Source of the DNA: an uncultured bacterium
GTDB lineage: Bacteria; Cyanobacteriota; Vampirovibrionia; Gastranaerophilales; Gastranaerophilaceae
Assembly: GCA_949286405.1 (NCBI GenBank)
Contig: CASECH010000050.1
Coordinates: forward strand, 1 to 9,607
DNA: 9,607 nt
Direction: 5' to 3'
Both the position numbers and the translations under genes were made by a program. Shown here piece by piece: positions 1 through 6,824 of this stretch. Below the pieces are notes generated by a model. That model was given only the letters and a program-made list of their open reading frames with translations. It made no database searches and was not told the DNA's origin. The first letter of the stretch is position 1. Each line of letters opens with the position of its first letter.

Positions 1-86
1 AATCCTTGATGCCCTCTCGCTTTTGTTTTTGTATGAACCTCTATTCCAAGCGTTTTAAAATATTCTATAAGACTTTTCTTTTCCAT
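1..86 (-). CDS. 5' end of an unidentified gene, cut by the window edge
   Basis: On the minus strand an ATG at 86-84 opens a frame that stays open for 28 codons to the left edge. It begins MEKKSLIEYFKTLGIEVHT and continues with a basic Lys/Arg/Gly/His stretch. It starts only 15 bp after the stop of the GlcD-type gene, on the same strand, so it probably belongs to the same operon as its third member. Upstream is a weak purine run (GTGGGC, about 7 bases before the ATG), so translation may depend partly on the gene before it. The residues look like an ordinary soluble amphipathic N-terminus, with no signal peptide and no cysteine cluster. Nothing here resembles the Fe-S subunit (GlcF type) that often partners GlcD. 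I do not recognise the family; 28 residues are too few to assign a function. Confidence 0.6.
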   Translation of the reverse strand, partial: MEKKSLIEYFKTLGIEVHTKTKARGHQG

Positions 87-101
87 TATTATTGCCCACA
101 A

Positions 102-1487
102 CTAGAAAATTTTATACGGATTAAGAATATTATTCGGATCAAGAGTTTTCTTTATTTTCCGCATATGCTCAATTGCAACGGAATTTATTACTTTATGAAT
201 ATAATCTCTTTTTTCCAATCCGATACCATGCTCTCCTGATAATATTCCACCTAACCTTGCAGTCAAATCATACATTTCAGATTTTGCGAGTTTATAATTT
301 CTATATTCTTCTTCATCTCTATAATCAATTGGGATCTGAGGATGTACACTACCATCTCCTACATGTCCTACAAAACATGGAATCAGGTTATATTTTGAAC
401 AAATCTCACGAATACCTTCAACTAACTCAGCCAAATTTTCCCTAGGCACAATAACATCATCAGTTGTAACATTAGGTTTTAATTTTGCACACGCCCCCAT
501 AGAAGAACGTCTCGCGGTCCAAATTTTATTATATTCGTCATCATTATGAGATGCTTGTATTGCGACAGCTCCTGACGTCTCAAGAATATTTATAATTATT
601 TTTTCCTGATAATCCATTGCCACTGCAAACCCATCAATTTCAATTACCAAAGCAGCATCTTTATCTGTTAAAAGCCCTGTAGAATAGAATTTTTCAACTG
701 TCTGGATTGCATTTCTATCCATAAAATCTATAGTTGTAGGAAATATTCTCTGCTCAATAATTGCATTTACTGCTTTTACAGCATTTTTTACCGTTTCAAA
801 ATATGCCATAAAAACTTTTTTCGCCTCAGGCTTTGGAATAAGTTTTAAAGTTGCTTCCACAACAATACCTAAAGTTCCTTCTGATCCGATAAACAAACTG
901 CCTAAATTATATCCCGTAGCATTCTTAATAGTGTTTGCACCAGTCCTTAAAAGTTCTCCATTAGCCATGACAACAAGCATGTCAATAACATAGTCTTTAG
1001 TTGAGCCATATTTAAAAGTCTTAGCTCCCCCTGAAGATTGAGCAATACTACCACCAATAGTAGACACCGCAAGGTTTGAAGGATCAGGAGGATAAAAAAG
1101 TCCAATCTCATCAACTTTTTTTTGCAAATCGCCGACAACTACTCCAGGCTGTACTCTTGCTGTCATATTTTCCGGATTGATATCAAGAATTTTATTCATC
1201 TTTGAAAAATTTAAAATTATTCCGCCATGCTCTACTATACAAGCTCCAACGACATTAGTACCAGCACCTCTACAAATTATTGGGATTTTGTGCTTGTTGG
1301 CAAGTTTAACAACAAACTGAACCTGTTCTATTGTTTCCACAAACACAACAGCATCAGGCAAATTTTTAATCTGTCTGATATTTGATGCATCCTGAGCATA
1401 TACGTATCTTTCTTCTAAAGAAGTAAGTATATTATCTGAGGGTATATTTTTTTTCAAGTCTGATATTAATCTATTCTTCATCAACAT
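102..1487 (-). CDS. glcD: FAD-linked 2-hydroxyacid dehydrogenase/oxidase, GlcD family
   Basis: This 461-residue protein has the length and motif order of the GlcD / D-lactate dehydrogenase / D-2-hydroxyglutarate dehydrogenase family (VAO-type flavoproteins), which oxidise a D-2-hydroxyacid to the 2-oxoacid. The N-terminal FAD-binding domain (about residues 40-215) shows RGAGTN (73-78), PPDPSN (133-138), TIGGSIAQSSGG (143-154), KYGSTKDYV (159-167) and GSEGTLGIV (201-209). The C-terminal FAD-oxidase domain (about 220-458) shows DDVIVPR (343-349), GHVGDGSVHP (374-383), SGEHGIGLEKR (417-427) and the terminal LDPNNILNP. By analogy with human D2HGDH, H375, H382 and E419 would bind the active-site metal. 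The usual Asn of the HxGDGN motif is Ser380 here. There is no signal peptide or membrane segment. The start at 1487 overlaps the preceding coiled-coil gene by 17 bp. An in-frame ATG at 1481 (residue 3) is equally possible, and neither has a good Shine-Dalgarno, suggesting translational coupling. No GlcE or GlcF partner is visible. Family assignment is firm; the substrate (glycolate, D-lactate, 2-hydroxyglutarate) cannot be read from the sequence. Confidence 0.93.
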   Translation of the reverse strand: MLMKNRLISDLKKNIPSDNILTSLEERYVYAQDASNIRQIKNLPDAVVFVETIEQVQFVVKLANKHKIPIICRGAGTNVVGACIVEHGGIILNFSKMNKILDINPENMTARVQPGVVVGDLQKKVDEIGLFYPPDPSNLAVSTIGGSIAQSSGGAKTFKYGSTKDYVIDMLVVMANGELLRTGANTIKNATGYNLGSLFIGSEGTLGIVVEATLKLIPKPEAKKVFMAYFETVKNAVKAVNAIIEQRIFPTTIDFMDRNAIQTVEKFYSTGLLTDKDAALVIEIDGFAVAMDYQEKIIINILETSGAVAIQASHNDDEYNKIWTARRSSMGACAKLKPNVTTDDVIVPRENLAELVEGIREICSKYNLIPCFVGHVGDGSVHPQIPIDYRDEEEYRNYKLAKSEMYDLTARLGGILSGEHGIGLEKRDYIHKVINSVAIEHMRKIKKTLDPNNILNPYKIF

Positions 1488-4400
1488 ATGAAGCCAGCTT
1501 TTCTATATTTACACTTAATCTGGATAATTGTTTTTCAATTTTATCCACTTTATTATTTAACATCATATCATCTTTTTCTTCAAGTGTTGAAATAATTTTT
1601 TCTATTTTCATTTCTAATCTGTCAATTCTTGATTCTTGCATTTCAAATTTTTCTTCCAATTCATCGAGAATATAAGACTTATCAGGTATAGAAACTCTTA
1701 ATTCTTCAATCATATCTTTTACATTGTTTATCTCAGACACCTTCTCTGAAATTGAAGAAATATTTTCACTTGTAGAATCAATCCACTCTCCAAGATACAT
1801 TAAAACTTGATGAAATACTCTATCAGTATTAGCAGAAGCTATTAACATAGACTTAATCGCATCAATTTTCTTTTCAAATCTCTCATTTACCTCTGTATAG
1901 TCAATATAACTAATCTTCTCTTCAAGATCTGATACAACATTACTAAAACGATCAAGTCCACTACTTAATGCTCTATAAGACTCATCCGATGTTAGAAGTA
2001 ACTTATTTGTTCTTGAGCTTATGCTTATTATATCTTCATTTAATTTTTCTATATCTTCTTTTAACTCAAACATCTGAGCAGGAGTTAACGATGATTGCAA
2101 GCCTTCAACTGAATGAGCTATCCGATTTATATTACTTGACAATTCATTTATATCATCTTTAGATGTAGAATTTGAAATTTCATTTAAAGCTATACGTAAT
2201 TTAGCAATATCAGATTCAACATCCTGTAAAGTATAAGAATAATCAAAACCATCAGAATTACCTGATGTAATTTGTTTTAATTGTTCCCTTACTTCTTTTA
2301 GATGATTATTTATCTCATCAGTTTTTTCCTCTACAAAATCCTTAATTTCTTCTGTCTCTTCGACAAAAGATACCTGCTCAAATACAGATATTATAGCTGC
2401 CATGATTGATTCTTTTATATCTTGAGTATTTTTTTCTAAATCTACATCTCCTAATCCATTTTCAATATTCTGGATTTTAGAAAGTAAATCCTCAAGACAA
2501 GAACTTATAGCTTCAGTCCTTTCATTCAGACCAGATGATTCAAAATACTGACGTTGAGAAATTATAAGATTTTTTATATCTTCAATCTCTTCTTGTGCAT
2601 CAAAATCTTCTGAATCATTAAACAATGCAAGAGTATCGACTTTTTGATGCAACGCCATTAAAGTCTCTTCTAACTTATCTTCAACTATTGAAATATCATC
2701 AAGTTTTTCACTTAATTCAGATATCGAAGAATCTGAAGCAATCACATCTATTTTTGCATTAAGAGTTTCAAAAGCTTCATCATAATGGTTTTCATCTCGA
2801 CTGTCATTATCCAACAGCAATAAATCAACCTTTTCATTTAATTCAGATATTGAAGAATCCGAAGCAATCACATCTATTTTCGCATTAAGAGTTTCAAAAG
2901 CTTCATCATATTTATTTTCATCCTGACCATCATTACTTAAAAACAACAAATCTATTTTTTCATTCAATGCCGTTAAAGATTCTTCTGTTTTCTTTGTAGA
3001 ACCACTAACTTCAGTAACTGAATTAAATATCTTATTACTTTCTTCTTTAATACAGTTTTTAAGCAAATCTTTTAAATTATCAACTTCCTTACCTAATGAC
3101 TCTGTCTTTTCTTTTCCTGAAGCAAAATCAATTAATAATGATGCAAATTTATCAGCCAATTCATGTTTTAGACCATCTATTGCGAGCATTGTATCTTCAG
3201 TATTCAAAGTCACACCAATATGTGATTTTAAATCATCAATATACAAATTTAACTTTTCATCAACTACCCTCAAAATTTCTTCTTTAGCTATACTCAATGA
3301 ATTCTCATTATTTTCTGCAGCCAAAGCTATTTTTTCATTCAACTGCAATATAGCATCATTCCATTCATTGATTAATGAATTGGTATCATCAAAACTATTT
3401 TTCAAATGCTTATCGACAGTATTAACAGCTATTTTTATTAACTCTAAATTCTCTTGAGTATCAGACTTTAAACAGTCTTCTATTTCAGACAACCTATTAA
3501 AAGATTCTTTATAAACTTGCTCCAAATCAGTAATAGATTCTTGATTCTCAGCGAATCCATTAACTAAATCCGAAGAAATATTCATATAAAAAACATCCAG
3601 TTGTTCTTTCACTTCAGACAATATTTTTAAAATATCTGATTGAACAAAGGCATCTATATTTGTCTTTAATTCTTCAAAAGCTGAAATAATAGTATCAATT
3701 TTTTCAGAATAGACATCAGCAATGTCTGTCCTCACAAGATCCAACTCTTGTTTTAAAGTTTCGAATTTATCCCCAATACTTGAAGCCAAATTCTGCCTTG
3801 AACTATCACTATCAGTTTTCAAGACATCGACCAATGACAAAAGATTATTGAATTTTTCATCTAAATTTACTAATCCATCCTTTATAGATGTACCAACAGA
3901 ATCTTTCATAGAAAGATTCATTTCTGCGATACTATCCGAAACACTTTTTACACCAGCATCAAGTAACGATATAACCTGTTCAAATTTTTCATCACCATTA
4001 CTAAAATTTTTACTTAATTCTTCAGATAACGAAATCAATTCAGATTTTATCGTATTAATTTCTACCAATGAACTATCTAATTTAGACTCTGTATCTGTAT
4101 TTACTTTATCAACTATTTGCACGTATTCATAAAGCTTTGTTTTTAAAAGATCCCAATCAGTTTGATAAGAATCAACATTATTAGAGATTAATGCCTCAAT
4201 AGCAAGCAATTTTTCAGCAAATTTCTCATCACTTAAAGATTTTGAATTTTTTGTAGCTAAATCAATATCTTTAATGTAAGTTTTTAAATCCTCAACAGCA
4301 TCTGACAAATTTTGTTTTCCAGAATTAGAAAATTCTTGTATATAATTTTCAATATTTTTAATATCTTCTGCTACCTCAGATATCTTTGCATCTTGAGTTT

Positions 4401-6405
4401 GTGATAAATCATTTATAAACTGAGAATGACCTTCCTGTATGGCATTAATATTTTCCGTTAAACCCGAAAATATATCCTTCATATCAGAAAAACTATTTGC
4501 CACCTCAATAGCTAAATTATCTTGTATATTATCCAATTTTGAAGATATTATCTCTATATTTCCGGAGACTTTTTCATTATTTTCTTGACCAAGCTTAACA
4601 AATTCATCCTTCATCTCCGTAATATTCTGTGATACAAGACGAACCTCCGAAATAACATTTTCAGAAATACCCGTCAAACATCCACTCAAATTCTTAACAT
4701 CAGCCACTAAATCTTTTACATCAGAAGAACAATCTTGTTCCTTCAATTTTAAATATATATCTGAAATTTTCAATTTCATATCTTCCGAGTTGATATGTAA
4801 AGCAGCTGAATTATCTAATACTTTTTGAATAAAATCTGCTAAATCTTTTCTAAATTGAGAGAAATTATTTTCAGTAACAGAAATTTTTAATTTTTCTTCC
4901 AAATTATTTAACTGGTTCTCAAATATATCCTTATTTTCAGAAGATAATTTTAATATTATATCCCGCAATTCCTGTATGGATGATGTAAAAATATTAAATT
5001 TTTCATCCAACTGAGCAATATCATCCTTTGATGGCAATGATTCTATATTGGAAAATTTCTCATCAAGGCTTATTATTATATTATCCAATGTATTATTAAT
5101 TTTCTCTAGTTCTTCACAATTATTAAGATTTGTAATCATAGCAACTATTTCATCATTTTTCTGATCTGATATTTTTAATGATGTTAAAATTGCATTTGCA
5201 CTAATGTAAATATTTTCTAACTCTCTTTTAATTATGTCATTCTGCTCAGTAGAATCTATTGCCAAAATATTTTTTAGTATATTTTGCAAATTAACATTTA
5301 CATTAATCAAAGAACTTTCAAAGCCATGACTCAACTCGTCCAAAGACGAAAGTTTTTCATTCAATAAAGAACTACCTTCTGAATATGACGAATACAAAGA
5401 ATCGCCTATATCAGACATATAAGATTTAATTCCAACTACTCTTTCTTCCAATAATGCCTTATATTCAATATTTGCAGAATTAATAATTTCTTGTAACGAA
5501 TCTATATTCTTAGAAATATTCTTCAAATTTTCAAGTTTTTGTTCATCACTTTCCTTCATAAAAGAAGTAATTAGATCTGTTTTAGAAGAAATCTTTTCAG
5601 AAATAGCCGCCATGCTATTATCTAAAATATCAAATTCTTCATCAATTTTCTGATTATTAGCATTATTAGAAGCAATCAAAAACGCATCCATTTCTCCAAT
5701 CTTAGCCGAAATATTACCAAAATCTTCAACAGATGGAATTTTCTCTAATGCGGATAATACATCTACAATTTTCTCATCCTGAACTTTCAAAATTTCTAAT
5801 ACAGAGGCATAACTATCCTTAATTACCACCAAATTCTGCCTCATCAATTCGGTCTGAGTTGAAATATCTATAGATTCAAGTGCCTGAATTGTTGAAGAAA
5901 TATTTTCATTTACTCTTTCAAATGATTCATATACCTTAGAATTAATATCAGTAATCTGTTTTTTTATATCAACAATATTCTCTGCCAAATTTTCAGAATT
6001 ATCCGTCTGTGATTTTAAGGAAATAATATCTTCTTCAATCTGAGCTATTAAATCCCCTTGAGCAGATATTTTTGAAGAAAATAATTCAATATTAGCATTT
6101 AACAACTGAAATAAATCTCTTATTTGAGATGTCTTAGCACCTGCTTCCTGATTCTGAATAACTTTGGACACTGAAGTCTCTATTGAATCTAAAAGAGAAC
6201 TAGCATAATCATTCTTTATTTCTATGGCATCTTTAAGATCAGATATATAAACTTTTACGGAGTCAAGCATTTCCTTATCGTCAAGAATTAAATCAAGCTT
6301 ACTTCCTATTCCTTTTAAAGCTTTATCAAATTCCTCAGCATTATTTTTACATTCAAGATTTAAATTGTTCAAAATTTCAGCAAGTTCTTCAACTGTTTGT
6401 GCCAT
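1471..6405 (-). CDS. Giant coiled-coil protein of unknown function (1644 aa)
   Basis: The product is almost entirely low-complexity helical sequence rich in Ser, Glu, Asp, Lys, Asn, Ile and Leu, with heptad-like spacing of Ile/Leu throughout and recurring short units of the type LxEKF/LDEKI. I count only four prolines (about residues 224, 458, 1442, 1574) and three tryptophans, which fits a very long, nearly continuous coiled coil. There is no signal peptide, no transmembrane segment, and no Walker A (GxxxxGK[ST]) or ABC signature, so it is not an intact SMC/Rad50 ATPase even though database searches may label it that way. A tandem 42-residue repeat lies at 1162-1245. Near the C-terminus a less repetitive patch (about 1526-1545, containing DRVFHQVLMYLGEWIDST) is followed by a strong closing zipper (about 1578-1640). 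The start MAQTVEELAEIL has an AAAAGGGAAA ribosome site about 10 bases upstream and opens into the divergent promoter region. It is the first gene of a minus-strand unit and overlaps the next, a GlcD-type dehydrogenase. A structural, scaffolding or cell-organisation role is plausible from shape only; no function can be assigned. Confidence 0.9.
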   Translation of the reverse strand: MAQTVEELAEILNNLNLECKNNAEEFDKALKGIGSKLDLILDDKEMLDSVKVYISDLKDAIEIKNDYASSLLDSIETSVSKVIQNQEAGAKTSQIRDLFQLLNANIELFSSKISAQGDLIAQIEEDIISLKSQTDNSENLAENIVDIKKQITDINSKVYESFERVNENISSTIQALESIDISTQTELMRQNLVVIKDSYASVLEILKVQDEKIVDVLSALEKIPSVEDFGNISAKIGEMDAFLIASNNANNQKIDEEFDILDNSMAAISEKISSKTDLITSFMKESDEQKLENLKNISKNIDSLQEIINSANIEYKALLEERVVGIKSYMSDIGDSLYSSYSEGSSLLNEKLSSLDELSHGFESSLINVNVNLQNILKNILAIDSTEQNDIIKRELENIYISANAILTSLKISDQKNDEIVAMITNLNNCEELEKINNTLDNIIISLDEKFSNIESLPSKDDIAQLDEKFNIFTSSIQELRDIILKLSSENKDIFENQLNNLEEKLKISVTENNFSQFRKDLADFIQKVLDNSAALHINSEDMKLKISDIYLKLKEQDCSSDVKDLVADVKNLSGCLTGISENVISEVRLVSQNITEMKDEFVKLGQENNEKVSGNIEIISSKLDNIQDNLAIEVANSFSDMKDIFSGLTENINAIQEGHSQFINDLSQTQDAKISEVAEDIKNIENYIQEFSNSGKQNLSDAVEDLKTYIKDIDLATKNSKSLSDEKFAEKLLAIEALISNNVDSYQTDWDLLKTKLYEYVQIVDKVNTDTESKLDSSLVEINTIKSELISLSEELSKNFSNGDEKFEQVISLLDAGVKSVSDSIAEMNLSMKDSVGTSIKDGLVNLDEKFNNLLSLVDVLKTDSDSSRQNLASSIGDKFETLKQELDLVRTDIADVYSEKIDTIISAFEELKTNIDAFVQSDILKILSEVKEQLDVFYMNISSDLVNGFAENQESITDLEQVYKESFNRLSEIEDCLKSDTQENLELIKIAVNTVDKHLKNSFDDTNSLINEWNDAILQLNEKIALAAENNENSLSIAKEEILRVVDEKLNLYIDDLKSHIGVTLNTEDTMLAIDGLKHELADKFASLLIDFASGKEKTESLGKEVDNLKDLLKNCIKEESNKIFNSVTEVSGSTKKTEESLTALNEKIDLLFLSNDGQDENKYDEAFETLNAKIDVIASDSSISELNEKVDLLLLDNDSRDENHYDEAFETLNAKIDVIASDSSISELSEKLDDISIVEDKLEETLMALHQKVDTLALFNDSEDFDAQEEIEDIKNLIISQRQYFESSGLNERTEAISSCLEDLLSKIQNIENGLGDVDLEKNTQDIKESIMAAIISVFEQVSFVEETEEIKDFVEEKTDEINNHLKEVREQLKQITSGNSDGFDYSYTLQDVESDIAKLRIALNEISNSTSKDDINELSSNINRIAHSVEGLQSSLTPAQMFELKEDIEKLNEDIISISSRTNKLLLTSDESYRALSSGLDRFSNVVSDLEEKISYIDYTEVNERFEKKIDAIKSMLIASANTDRVFHQVLMYLGEWIDSTSENISSISEKVSEINNVKDMIEELRVSIPDKSYILDELEEKFEMQESRIDRLEMKIEKIISTLEEKDDMMLNNKVDKIEKQLSRLSVNIEKLASYVDEE
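2671..2922 (-). repeat. Tandem 126-bp (42-codon) direct repeat inside the coiled-coil gene
   Basis: Two adjacent units, 2922-2797 and 2796-2671 on the minus strand, encode residues 1162-1203 and 1204-1245. The first 33 residues of each unit match at 30 positions: both contain YDEAFETLNAKIDVIASDSS followed by ISEL; the last nine residues diverge. On DNA the copies are offset by exactly 126 bases. Four of the differences in the best-matching part are silent changes in third codon positions, indicating an in-frame duplication kept under protein-level constraint. Weaker similarity extends upstream to about 2975 (residues about 1144-1161, LNEKIDLLFLSND). Confidence 0.9.
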
Positions 6406-6415
6406 TTGTATATAC

Positions 6416-6425
6416 TTTCCCTTTT
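6416..6425 (-). promoter_or_regulatory. Ribosome binding site of the coiled-coil gene
   Basis: Read on the minus strand this is AAAAGGGAAA, ending 10 bases before the ATG at 6405. It is an acceptable though imperfect Shine-Dalgarno and supports the MAQTVEEL start. Confidence 0.5.
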
Positions 6426-6457
6426 AAAATATCCCTCTTATAATAAATAATATCAGA

Positions 6458-6484
6458 ATAATACATATTTAAGCAAAATGTTAA
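6458..6484 (-). promoter_or_regulatory. Possible promoter for the coiled-coil/glcD unit
   Basis: On the minus strand TTAACA (6484-6479; one mismatch to TTGACA) precedes TATTAT (6463-6458; one mismatch to TATAAT) with a 15-base spacer, shorter than the preferred 17. Two more TATTAT-like hexamers lie closer to the gene (around 6452 and 6445) with poorer -35 partners. In such AT-rich DNA the choice between them is uncertain; a promoter somewhere in 6440-6485 is likely because this is the only gap upstream of the gene. Confidence 0.35.
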
Positions 6485-6514
6485 CTAATAATATTACAAT
6501 TGTTAAGCTACTAT

Positions 6515-6543
6515 TAACCTTTTAAAATATTAAGTGCTATAAT
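6515..6543 (+). promoter_or_regulatory. Sigma-70-type promoter of the 2-oxoacid oxidoreductase operon
   Basis: A perfect TATAAT (6538-6543) is preceded by TGC (6535-6537), giving an extended -10. TTAACC (6515-6520; 4 of 6 to TTGACA) sits 17 bases upstream. Transcription would start near 6550, leaving a leader of only about 25 bases before the ferredoxin gene, too short for a riboswitch. It drives the only plus-strand operon to its right, so it probably serves all four subunit genes. Confidence 0.75.
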
Positions 6544-6565
6544 ACTTAAATAGTCATGGGAATAT

Positions 6566-6574
6566 AAGAGGTGG
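6566..6574 (+). promoter_or_regulatory. Ribosome binding site that fixes the ferredoxin start at ATG 6577
   Basis: AAGAGGTGG is a near-consensus Shine-Dalgarno. Its GAGG core (6568-6571) ends 5 bases before ATG 6577. The in-frame GTG at 6571 lies inside this site and would have no upstream Shine-Dalgarno of its own, so ATG 6577 is preferred. Confidence 0.7.
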
Positions 6575-6576
6575 AA

Positions 6577-6789
6577 ATGAGTCATATAGTAATTGACGGG
6601 AATAGATGTAAAGCTTGTTATCTGTGTATAGAAGAATGTCCTAAAAAACTTATTAAAATAAGTGATAAAACAAATAGTTTGGGAGCTCATCTTGTAGAAT
6701 TTTGTGATCCAAATAATGAATGTCTTGGATGTGCTATGTGTGCGACAAGATGTCCTGATTTAGCAATTAAAGAAGTATACAAAGATTAG
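6577..6789 (+). CDS. korD: 4Fe-4S ferredoxin subunit of 2-oxoacid:ferredoxin oxidoreductase (delta)
   Basis: This 70-residue protein carries two classical CxxCxxCxxxCP motifs: CKACYLCIEECP (Cys 11, 14, 17, 21) and CLGCAMCATRCP (Cys 49, 52, 55, 59). It should therefore bind two [4Fe-4S] clusters and relay electrons from the TPP site to free ferredoxin. The opening SHIVIDGNRCKAC and the size are typical of KorD/VorD-type small subunits, and it sits first in the operon as is common for four-gene KorDABC clusters. The start at 6577 is chosen over GTG 6571 because the strong ribosome site overlaps the GTG. A 35 bp gap separates it from the alpha subunit. A free-standing ferredoxin is the only real alternative, made unlikely by the context. 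Cytoplasmic, oxygen-labile; transcribed from the promoter just upstream. Confidence 0.9.
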   Translation: MSHIVIDGNRCKACYLCIEECPKKLIKISDKTNSLGAHLVEFCDPNNECLGCAMCATRCPDLAIKEVYKD

Positions 6790-6824
6790 ATAGCTCTATT
6801 TAAACAGTAATAAAGGATAAAAAA

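Noticed and set aside
173..445. Plus-strand ORFs opposite the glcD 3' end (also 6-239)
   Set aside because: They lie antisense to the conserved C-terminal domain of the GlcD protein and have Tyr/Leu/His-rich shadow composition.
2671..2922. CRISPR-like or mobile repeat
   Set aside because: There are only two adjacent in-frame copies with no spacers; it is a coding tandem duplication.
3722..4132. 136-codon plus-strand ORF opposite the coiled-coil gene
   Set aside because: It is antisense to a well-supported gene and rich in Ser/Asn/Phe/Leu as expected from the complement of Glu/Lys/Asp/Ser-rich codons; no motif and no ribosome site.
1471..6405. Chromosome-partition SMC-like ATPase
   Set aside because: No Walker A, Walker B or ABC signature and no globular head or hinge can be seen; resemblance to SMC is coiled-coil composition only.
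6571..6576. GTG start for the ferredoxin gene (two extra residues)
   Set aside because: The GTG lies within the AAGAGGTGG ribosome site, which is correctly spaced for ATG 6577.
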